64,000 bases of DNA. It comes from Nematopogon swammerdamellus. Taxonomy: Eukaryota > Arthropoda > Insecta > Lepidoptera > Adelidae. Made by a program: the position numbers and the translations under genes. The stretch is taken from positions 12,183,395 through 12,247,394 of the forward strand of contig OX336345.1 in assembly GCA_946902875.1 (NCBI GenBank). The letters run 5' to 3'. Positions within the stretch are counted from its first letter, which is position 1. Each line of letters opens with the position of its first letter. Shown here piece after piece: positions 56,301 through 64,000 of the stretch. The notes beneath the pieces were generated by a model that saw only the letters and a list, made by a program, of their open reading frames with translations, made no database searches and was not told the origin of the DNA.

Positions 56301-56369
56301 GGCCAGACGGACAACAAAGTGATCCTATAAGGGTTCCGTTTCTCCTCTTTTGAGGTACGGAACCCTAAA

Positions 56370-56800
56370 AATCGGCCAAGAGCGAGTTTTACCCACGCGC
56401 GGAGGGTTCCGTAGATCCGCTATACTTTACCTATAAAAAAACCATACCCGTCTATCTTTTGTCTGTATGCCATGCAAACCCAGCCTAACCTAACCTAACC
56501 TAACTTAATTAGGTTAGGCAACCTGTGGCGCCATCTATTATTTAATAGCGTGAATTCGTACTAATTGATTCTTAGAACGTTCTTTGTATGGGGACCGCCC
56601 CCCCCCCCCCCCCCCCTTATTTTTCGACTTTTTGCTTTTTTATATTATTTGTTGGCATATCCGCCATAACACATATTTTGTGAAAATTTTAACCGGCTAC
56701 CTATTACGGTTCAAAATATACAGCCCTAGGACGGACGGATGGACAGACAGACAGAGAGACGGCGTATGGTTATTTACGTATGGATACGGAACCCTAAATA
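56370..56800 (+). repeat. Alpha-family repeat, full length, with C20 and CCTAA tracts
   Basis: AATCGGCCAAGAGCGAG, GGGTTCCGTAGATCCGC, CCATACCCGTCTATC, CAGCCTAACCTAACCTAACC (56481 on) followed by the inverse TTAGGTTAGG, GCGCCATCTATTATTTAATA, a 20-base C run (56598-56617), GAAAATTTTAACCGGCTACC, a CAGACAGACAGAGAGACGG tract and ATACGGAACCCTAAA. Confidence 0.85.
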
Positions 56801-57099
56801 TAAGAACATGAAACTTTCATCAATTTCAACCTCCCATATAGCTCTCTAAGGCTTCGTAGTATCTCGATATTGCATCCTAACAGTAAACATCAACTTTTCT
56901 ATACCCACTATCACAAACAACTCACTACCGGACAAATCAAAATTGTATCATGTATCATATATAAGGAAAACGCGGCAGTGGCTGCTGGAAATAAATTATA
57001 ATGAAACTGAGAAACTCTTTGACATTATAAAGTAAAATAAATAAAACATAATAAATAGAAAGGACAAATATATGGACAGAAAAGTGTTTTTTTTTTTTA

Positions 57100-57530
57100 T
57101 ATTTATAGATATATTTTTAAATAAATTAATTGTAAATGCATTCACACCCTCTCCCACTCACACACACAGACACTTTTAACACAATCAAGTAATCTGTGAC
57201 ACAATCAGTCTGTATCGTAAAAAAACAAAATTATTCGTATTACACTCCTCCCGTTCTGACTGTAATATTAGAAGCACAGCCCCTCATAGTACAGCCTTAG
57301 GGATAGTTTGGGGGGCAGGCAGAAACCAAAATATGGTAGAAAACACAAAATAAAAATGTAATATAAGTGATAGATATAAGTTTATTTCTGTAAGTTTATT
57401 TTTACATCTAAGTCTATTTTTATCATAAGTCTATTTTTAAAGGTTTCTTTTTATAAGTTTATTTTTATTCAATTTGCATGTTTACTTTTTTATCTCAATA
57501 AAGAAACTGGACTGAAACTGAAAAATACGA
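57100..57530 (+). other. Possible polyadenylated 3' end
   Basis: T-rich sequence ends ATCTCAATAAAGAAACTGGA then CTGAAACTGAAAAA. AATAAA near a short A-run hints at a retroposed 3' UTR; nothing upstream identifies it. Confidence 0.35.
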
Positions 57531-57827
57531 ATAGATTTACCTACATTATGCCTGTCTTGCCTACAATCTAAATAAACTACGGTACTGCCACGGTTAAATG
57601 CCATATTATAAGCTCAGTATCAGTAGTTAGGGAATGTATCGCATGCTCCCCAGAATATCGCCCATGCTTGTTTATTTTTATGGGACTTTGAATTAGGTTA
57701 TTCTAATAAAAGTAACGTACTGGTTGATTGAAGGCCAAAACTTTGACTGTGCGTAGCAATAAACATCGATTTTTACCTTCGAGCTTCATTTTGCCCATAC
57801 AGCATGAACAACATTGCTTAGAGAAAA

Positions 57828-58225
57828 TCCGTGTCAGTTTCCATAAAAAAACCGGCCAAGTGCGAGTGGATCTCGCGCACCGAGGGTTCCGTATCCCCAT
57901 GTCATAGTCAGCTCACGCCACTATGGCGTGTTTTATGAAATGCATCATATTAGTTAAAATTATGAGTAGTTAAAATGCGTCATACTGTTTTCGGCAGATG
58001 GCGCGCATACACTTTTTAGTTTCTTGTATGGGGGACCCCCGTGAATTTTTTACTTTTTCTTATTTTTTGTTATATCGGCCATAATAAGACATATTCTGTG
58101 AAAATTTCAACGGTCTACCTATTACGGTTCAAGATATACAGCCCTCGGACAGACAGACGGACAGACAGACAGACGGCGTAGGCTTAGTAATAGGGTCCCG
58201 TACGACGGACACGGAACCCTAAAAA
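57828..58225 (+). repeat. T1 SINE end fused to a full alpha repeat
   Basis: GTGTCAGTTTCCATAAAAAA (57830-57850) is the T1 terminus; its A-run runs directly into ACCGGCCAAGTGCGAGTGGA, the alpha start. The alpha copy has GGCAGATGGCGCGC, GGGGGACCCCCGTGAATTTT, AAATTTCAACGGTCTACC, a CAGACAGACAGACGGCG tract and GACACGGAACCCTAAAAA. Confidence 0.8.
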
Positions 58226-58536
58226 TACATTTCTTAATTAATTACAAACAAATAACAGGGAATTGTTCCTAAATGCTTGCTGTGTTTCAGCGCTTGATGA
58301 GCAAACAGATTTTTTTAAGTAAGCTTTCAGTTATTATAATTTAATCCTTTTCATTTTATTCGTTATTTGGTTTTTCTGAAGTGAAAACTTCTTTAGCGGC
58401 GCTTGGCACTTTTTTAGGTGGGTAAAAAATGTATAACTCGCGACATTGCGACATCGCGACATCGCGTCAGCGTCATTTTTAAAATGAAACCTTAAGTCAT
58501 TGCATTAAGGGTTAAGTTAGAGTGGCACGGGATCTG
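58226..58536. other. Unassigned DNA with a shared repeat fragment
   Basis: 58370-58415 is the plus-strand copy of the GTGAAAACTTCTTTAGCGGC repeat seen at 9582. GCGACATTGCGACATCGCGA at 58440 is a short tandem. Confidence 0.5.
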
Positions 58537-59018
58537 CCGGCACTCCCAGAGTGCAACTGTTAAGTAGGGTTCGTTAACACGTTTATGTCTGTCCATTCTA
58601 CTAAGTTCTGCAAAATGAATGTAGGGTTCCGTAACAAATGCATGTCTGTCCGTTCTACTAAATTTTACAATTTTCAACCAAGGTCCTCCGACGGCTATTT
58701 CATAATAAAAGTAGGGTTCCGTAACAAATGCATGTCTGTCCGTTCTACACAATTTAACATTTATTTCAAAATGAATGTAGGGTTCCGTAACAAATGCATA
58801 TCTGTCCGTTCTACTAAATTTTACAATTTTCAACCAAGGACCTTCGACGGTTATTTTATAATAAAAGTAGGGTTCCGTAACACGTTTATGTCTGTCCATT
58901 CTACTAAGTTCTGCAAAATGAATGTAGGGTTCCGTAACAAATGCATGTCTGTCCGTTCTACTAAATTTAACATTTTTTTTAAGCTTCTTCTGCCCGCACT
59001 CCCGGAGTGCAACTGTGG
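58537..59018 (+). repeat. Tandem array of GTAGGGTTCCGTAAC units, lengths 57-90-66-90-57
   Basis: GTAGGGTTC(C)GTAACA starts at 58564, 58621, 58711, 58777, 58867 and 58924. Each is followed by ATGTCTGTCCGTTCTAC and one of two alternative spacers (TTTTCAACCAAGGTCC ... TAATAAAA, or AAAATGAAT). The array is flanked by direct copies of GCACTCCCAGAGTGCAACTG (58541) and GCACTCCCGGAGTGCAACTG (58995). All spacings are multiples of 3, so frames on both strands stay open (156 and 135 codons, with VGFRNKCMSVRSTKF repeated). I see no start context or family to support a protein. Confidence 0.85.
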
Positions 59019-59708
59019 CTTTTTTATATTTCTATCCTGCTTACAGTGGATTTAACCTTGGAAGAGTTTATAAAAAAGAATAAAATCTAAGCCTGCACAT
59101 CGAACGGTGTTGCAGCAGCCACTGTCACAGTTTTCTGAGAAAACAAATTGCATGGAAACTATAGGTAGGTAAGTAAAACCTTCATAAACCCCTTTGCAAA
59201 AATCATACAGTCCACTATCTCTCGGAGTTCTCTCAGTGCGGTGAGTCGCTTCGTCTGCACCGTGCGTGAGTCTTTAATATTCCGTTTGAATTCCTCATAG
59301 AAGTGACTATTCCAAGATGCACCGACCACATTTTACGTCTCATTTTCTACTGCGCGTCTGTTTTATTCGGTTAGCGCAGATGTGTTTTCTAATTAAACTG
59401 AAGCTCCTCCGACATTCGTGTTCTCTTGGCTTGGACAGACTCGGTATGTCCGAGAGCGTATACTCAAATACTTAAGGCGGAGAAGACTAGTGCAGTCCTC
59501 AATTGCTCGACTACGGCGAAGCTAAAAGGAAAGTTGGTAAAGAAAACAGTAACTGGATTTGACATCTGAATTATGCTAGAGAGTGTCGGATTACAAATGA
59601 AAAGTTAAAGTATGTTCACTTAATTAAGCGCATTACGATTAGGTATTTATTTAAACTAAAACTACAATTTAAATGTAAAATAAAAAGTCCTACCAAGAAA
59701 TATATATA
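59019..59708. other. Unassigned DNA
   Basis: No repeat or gene recognised; moderately balanced composition at 59200-59530 leaves open conserved noncoding sequence. Confidence 0.4.
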
Positions 59709-60507
59709 AAAAGCCGCCAAGTGCGAGTCGGTTCCGTACCACCACACTATAATATATTTGTGTTAAATTTTTACCAAAATAACTGTTTGTTTCAAAATAA
59801 CGAAATGCTTGAATAAAAACGACAGCAATGTTTGACTGTCAGGCAAACCATTGCTTCTTGTAGTTAAAATATAAAAAATATTTGTTTTGGCGCAACTATT
59901 TCATTGTCGAAAAAACCTGTAGTTTTTCTGTAATATATAATAAATACTAGTATTTCTTATAATCTATAATAAATAAATACCAATATAGTCTATATCTACT
60001 AAACATATTAAAATCTAAATATTGGCTTTAGAAACCTAGGAGAACAGGAGGGGGAATCGGTAATTTTTGGTGCATTTTTTTAGCTATATGATTAAGACCA
60101 CTGAGCTTAAAATTCTTAAAATTGTAAAAAAATTATAAAAATATGTTTATTATCCTCACCGTTAGCTCTTTCAAATGATACCTCACACCACAGACCTCAC
60201 ACACACGATAATATAGTAGTCATAATTTGTATATTTGAATGGTAAAAAATATGTTGCTAAAAAGATAATTTAAACTTTTGTTTTATTGGTACAAAACTGA
60301 GCGCTCATATTAATCTAAATTAAATGTTTATTTAATTATTGCGATATATGTGCGCGTCATCAAGATCTATCAATCAATGTGCCCAATTTCAAGTTTCTAT
60401 AAGTTACTTAGTTTTCGAGGAAAACCTCTTGTGACAGACGGACGGACACGGGAGTAATCTTATAAGAGTTCCGTTTTTAACTTTTAAGGTACGGAACCCT
60501 AAAAATA
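59709..60507 (+). repeat. Beta-family repeat, long variant (about 800 bp)
   Basis: AAGCCGCCAAGTGCGAGTCG, GTTCCGTACCACCACAC, CGAAATGCTTGAATAAAAAC, GTTTGACTGTCAGGCAAACC, then AT-rich interior, GTTTTCGAGGAAAACCTCTT, GACAGACGGACGGACAC, GTTCCGTTTTTAACTTTTAA and GGTACGGAACCCTAAAAA. Same plan as 15553 with a longer interior. Confidence 0.8.
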
Positions 60508-60599
60508 AGTAGAATTATAATAATAATAAAGAAAAAGAAGAAAGCTGTCGAAAAAGAAGAAAGCTGTCAAACCGACAGGTTGTGAAATTTTTCTCTCTC

Positions 60600-61545
60600 G
60601 CTATGAAATAAAGTTAAAAGGCTACGAAGGCGTCCTATGCCGGGTCTCCGCTTGACGCGGACTCACCAGCAACGGCGGCGCGAGGTCCTGCAGCATGCGG
60701 ACGTTACTAGGCCGGAGCCCGGCATCGCAACCACAACGTAGCCAGCGAGTGAACAACACAGCTTCTCAGCAAGCAGCAACGCAGGAAGACGACGGCGGAC
60801 AAGAGCGGCAACTGGTCGCAGTACTGGAAGAGGACGTGCCAGAGCAGCGCGCAGCCACCAAGTGCAGCCGGCGCGGCGCGCCGCCAGAGCACCTCGTCGT
60901 GCAGTACCGCGCCCTCTTCCCCTACACCGACGACGGTGCCGCCGTGCCCGCCGCTTCTTAAACTGAGACCTGCATCTTCTTCCACTCCTGCACGCCCACC
61001 ATCCACGTCCAGCTCGCCTTCAAAAGAGGACGGCGGACCGTCGACACTGCCCTCGCCACAACATCCACGACGGGGACGGTGTCCGGCACCGGCCGGCTTG
61101 GGGCCGTCGGGGTCCCGTACCCCACTTACAGCCCCCGCTGCCGGTGCCATAGTGCACCACCCTCGCGGCGCGCGCATGATGATGGTTCATCGACTTAAAG
61201 TGCTGCGCGTCGTCGCTCCGCAGTAAGTGGATACGGAGCTCTCCGAGATGGGGGTGGTGGTGGCCTACGTGTCTAGTACCACCACCTATCGCTCGAAGCT
61301 AGTCTCGCGTCGTCCCGGAGAGCTCCGTAGCCACGGCCTGCACCCGCCGGCGCGCTTGGGGCTTGTCTCCCGCCGTCGGCGGAATTTTACCATTTTCTTT
61401 TTTTTGTTTTTGTCTGTATTAATTTTGTATGTATTTTTTAAATTGTATAGATAGAATTAATATAGATATGTAAATAGAATAAGAAAACGTGACAATAAAA
61501 AAAAAAAAAAAATAATAATAATAATAATAAATAAAATGTATAGGT
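60600..61545 (+). mobile_element. GC-rich retroposed block with poly(A)/(TAA)n end
   Basis: 60640-61375 is very GC-rich in an AT-rich setting, then passes into T-rich 3' UTR-like sequence, GTGACAATAAA, 17 A and (TAA)n. Plus-strand frames of 88 (60695-60961) and 96 codons (60936-61226) overlap in different phases; neither has a motif I know (the first ends PEHLVVQYRALFPYTDDGAA). A 156-codon minus-strand frame also exists. The poly(A) end indicates a retroposed transcript, perhaps an unknown non-LTR or a processed gene copy. Confidence 0.5.
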
Positions 61546-62243
61546 ACTTAAATAAATAAAAACTTGTTTGGGAAACCCCCGAAGACGCGACACTAGGTAG
61601 GTATTTTAATTATTAAATCGTTGACTTTCTTTGCTCTAGTTTATTTCTCTCTTTCCTTTCCCCTCTCACTAGCGAGCGTCGAACAAGCGGAGCAGACGAT
61701 AACTCCACCATGATAAAATATTATCTCCATATTTAGAAGCTATAATATCCATGTAGGTGGGATGAAAATGGGCGTATATTCAAATGCGTTATTTAATTCG
61801 TCCCCTCACCTCTCTCAGCGAGCTGGCAAACCGGAAATTGATTTTGAAGCCGTTCGTGAAATTCCCCGCCCCAAGCTCTCAACTGGAGACCCGGATTTTG
61901 GCATCTTATTCCCTTTCCTCGGATGAAAGGTCGCCTGCTAGCAACACCGGTCTGCGGCGGAGTTGGGGACACTTATGGAAGTTCATAAAATTGATGAGAT
62001 TGGAAGTTGACTCAAGTGTTCGCATTTACATAACGACTTACCTGTGTAATTGAAAAAAATATTTTTTTAGTAAAAAGTGTGCACTTATTGAATAAAATAA
62101 ATAAATTAGCTTAAATGTAATTAGCTTAAAATAAGAAAATATAAGTGAAAAAAAATTAACTCAAGTACGGATTTTGAGTTGTGCGATTTATTGAACAGTT
62201 TGATGATGGTGTTAGTATCATACAACTTGCTTTCGGATACCGA
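61546..62243. other. Unassigned DNA
   Basis: No repeat recognised; an 89-codon frame at 61784-62053 lacks known motifs. Confidence 0.4.
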
Positions 62244-62806
62244 ACTACTATTAATCCTATTACTTTAAGTGAGCTAAACTTGTATATATATATATATACA
62301 AATTGGTTTCTCGGAAACGGCTCTAACGATTTGGATGAAATTTAGTATTTATATCATGTAATTTTTTATAAGTTTATCTAGATAGGTGTAGCGAGCGAAG
62401 CTACTCGCCCAGGTACTATAGGTAGATCAGATCAGTGGTTACGGTATGAAAACATTTAGGAAAAAAGGAGACGTGTATATTTTGGGAGTACCTAGTAGCA
62501 TTTGGGGTCCATAATGACGTATGCCCTCAGCTGAATGAGGAGCGGAGACAGAGGAGCCAAGGGACAGAGGGAGCGCGAGGCAGTATCCTATTTACCCGAC
62601 TATGGCGGAGCCAACAGGAGGGTTACTCTTCATAATCCTATTACTTTAAGTGAGCTAAACTTGTATATATACATATATATAATTGGTTTCTCGGAAACGG
62701 ATCTAACGATTTGGATGAAATTTTGTATTTAGATAGGTAATGTAATTTTTTTTGGCTTCATATAGATAGGTCTAGAGACCGAGCGAAGCTTGTTCGCTCA
62801 GGTACA
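62244..62806 (+). repeat. Direct duplication of a ~170-bp repeat around a 210-bp spacer
   Basis: TAATCCTATTACTTTAAGTG, AGCTAAACTTGTATATATA, TTGGTTTCTCGGAAACGG and TCTAACGATTTGGATGAAAT occur at 62251-62412 and 62634-62806; each ends with a GAGCGAAGCT-type hairpin and CAGGTAC. The spacer holds ATGACGTATGCCCTCAGC and GAGCGGAGACAG, also found at 63880-63960, and a gamma scrap TTTACCCGACTATGGCGGAG. Confidence 0.8.
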
Positions 62807-63230
62807 ATATGTTATGGCCTACATTACCAGCAGTCAAAGCGTTATTATATCGTTTGGAAAGTTCCGACGAATTTGCTGAAATTGTAATTCCTGCATTCTC
62901 AGTAATATTCTGGGAAGCAGCTACGTTAGTGTCTCGTATAATAATTATTATCGAATTAATTATATTTTTAGCGTTGCCCTATTTAGCATGTGCGACAAAG
63001 CACAGCAGCATTGAGTGTAATGATTCCTGTCATCGCATATACTTAGTTGTCTTTTATCTACATTCCTATACATATTTACTTTACACTGTATAGCAAGCTA
63101 TTATCTCGTCACCATAATATGTTTAGTATACGTGTGAAGAGCTAAAATAATGATTACAGGTTCCTATAGGTACTTCGTTCACAGTATAAGCTCCAAATAT
63201 AAATGAATATATTATAAACAACACATTTAA
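62807..63230. other. Unassigned AT-rich DNA
   Basis: A 94-codon frame (62809-63093) has no family resemblance. Confidence 0.4.
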
Positions 63231-63500
63231 AAGTTAAGAGAGGTACTGTGTGGGGTCGGTACTTAATAAGAATAGTCCCACTGCATCTCTCCCCGTGCAT
63301 GTCGTAAAAGGCGACTAAGGGATAAGCGGCCTGCAGACACCCCGGTCGACTTGTGGCTTCCATGGAAGGCATAGGCTGGCTGGGGTAGCTGGAGACTGCG
63401 GGGTTTTGCACGAAGGTCCCCAACCAAGCGGAATAAGTTTGCAGGCCTAGAGCCAACCCCAAACCAAAACAACAACAACAACAACAAGTTAAGAGAGGTA
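63231..63500 (+). mobile_element. SINE H4-T4 with perfect 15-bp target duplication
   Basis: AAGTTAAGAGAGGTA lies at 63231-63245 and 63486-63500. The 240-bp insert starts CTGTGTGGGGTCGGTACTT, contains GCATGTCGTAAAAGGCGACT and AAGGGATA (H4), then a tail unlike T1-T3 (GGCATAGGCTGGCTGGGGTA, GGTCCCCAACCAAGCGGAAT) ending AACCAAAACAACAACAACAA. The duplication fixes both ends and shows that H4 can mobilise with a third tail. Frames across it are not proteins. Confidence 0.95.
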
Positions 63501-64000
63501 AGACAAACACAGCACAATTTTTTTTTTACTATATATATGTACTTACGCACTGATATAAAAACTCACATTTTTGTCAAACTACCAACTTTCGTCGGTCGGT
63601 GTATAATATGCCGGGCCAGCGGCCAGATACTGTCTACACATCATATTATTGACTCTATTGACACAAAGCTGCAATATACGGGCGGGCGGCGCGGTGGCGG
63701 CACCGCGGTTAATATCCAGGCGAAACTAAAATGCACGCATGCGTCCAATTTGAAAGCTACACTACTGCTCTGCTACCTGCCACCATTCCTAGCGAACTTC
63801 ACAGGAAAACATTCGTAGTTTTATTCGAGCTGAGAAATTAATTTGTATTTTAGAGCGATTAAGGGGCTACCGTGTACATAATGACGTAGGTATGCCCTCA
63901 GCGGAATGAGAAGCGGGGACAGGAGAGCCAAGAGACAGAGAGAGCGCAATGCAGTTTCCTTTTTTTTATTAGTAGAAGCGGGATACAATCGCCTCAAGGC
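63501..64000. other. Unassigned DNA ending in a shared repeat
   Basis: 63875-63965 repeats the 62509-62590 segment (ATGACGTAGGTATGCCCTCA, AGAGCCAAGAGACAGAGAGA). GGGCGGGCGGCGCGGTGGCG at 63680 is a GC-rich patch. Nothing else recognised before the window ends. Confidence 0.5.

Larger units (their letters stand above)
51726..56369 (+). repeat. Beta-family element split by a large insertion
   Basis: 51726-51919 matches the first 190 bp of the beta copy at 15553 (GTCAAGTGCGAGTTGGGCTC, ATCACGAAACGCCTAAATAA, ATTCGTGTAGTTGAAATA). The element resumes at 54870 with TATGACATAACTACAAAAC, the expected continuation, and ends CTTTTGAGGTACGGAACCC at 56369. Its interior is amplified (see 54870-56300). An alpha copy starts immediately after. 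Confidence 0.75.

Noticed and set aside
58585..59055. 156-codon repeat-peptide frame (VGFRNKCMSVRSTKF)
   Set aside because: The antisense strand is equally open and the openness follows from unit lengths divisible by three; no supporting start, domain or relative. Kept only as a finding.
63154..63550. Frames containing YPLVAFYDMHGERCSG (also at 14840 and 28074)
   Set aside because: This is the antisense or sense translation of SINE head H4, recurring wherever H4 lies.

Overview
This window looks like gene-poor DNA from an insect nuclear genome, most probably a moth or butterfly. I base that on repeat families I recognise as typical of Lepidoptera: Helitron-like elements ending GCGGGCAAAAGCTAG, the AGGGTTCCGTA / GGAACCCTAAAAA family, non-LTR tails of (TGAATC)n, and SINEs carrying TGCATGTCGTAAAAGGCGAC. 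The attribution comes from memory of these families, not from a search. I found no convincing host protein-coding exon, no functional tRNA or rRNA gene, and nothing bacterial. The only protein signals are broken transposable-element pieces: RTE-like, CR1/jockey-like and R2/R4-like non-LTR retrotransposons and a PIF/Harbinger transposase start.

Layout. 1-20 kb: scattered SINE pieces, several copies of two related 'GGTTCCGTA' families (called alpha and beta here), a small Helitron, an RTE fragment and a SINE split by an insertion with an 8-bp target duplication. 20-30 kb: a three-level nest (SINE, then non-LTR fragment, then TA-flanked snapback element), a Harbinger remnant with TAA duplications, a 71-nt palindrome, a full-length SINE and an RTE fragment. 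30-43 kb: mostly unassigned AT-rich DNA with two CR1/jockey-like fragments, a tRNA/5S-headed SINE, a hAT MITE with a perfect 8-bp duplication and a TA-flanked snapback element. 43-48 kb: a foldback with 357-bp arms, a 68-bp satellite with a 7-unit higher-order period, an R4-like fragment between (TA)n and ATCCT tracts, and (ATCCT)72. 48-56.4 kb: a repeat split by a tRNA/5S-headed SINE, then a beta element split by a ~2.95-kb Helitron-like insertion that carries a (GAGAGG)n tract and an inverted satellite; the resumed beta element has its interior amplified about five times. 56.4-64 kb: more alpha/beta copies, an array whose unit lengths are all multiples of 3, a GC-rich poly(A)-ended block, and a SINE with a perfect 15-bp target duplication.

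The most interesting result is a modular SINE system. At least four different 5' heads (H1 = tRNA-like with a 5S rRNA-derived piece between the A and B boxes; H2 = Ser/Leu-tRNA-like; H3 = Glu-tRNA-like; H4 = unrecognised, GTGTGGGGCCGGTACTT...) and four 3' tails (T1-T4) occur in different pairings, several around one shared central domain (TTACTAGGTGGTAGG ... GGTACCACCGCACTGAATG). H4 is paired with T1, T3 and T4; T1 with H1 and H4; T2 with H2 and H3. Two H4 copies have clear target-site duplications, so they moved as units. The sequence shows these pairings directly; how they arose (template switching or recombination) is inference.
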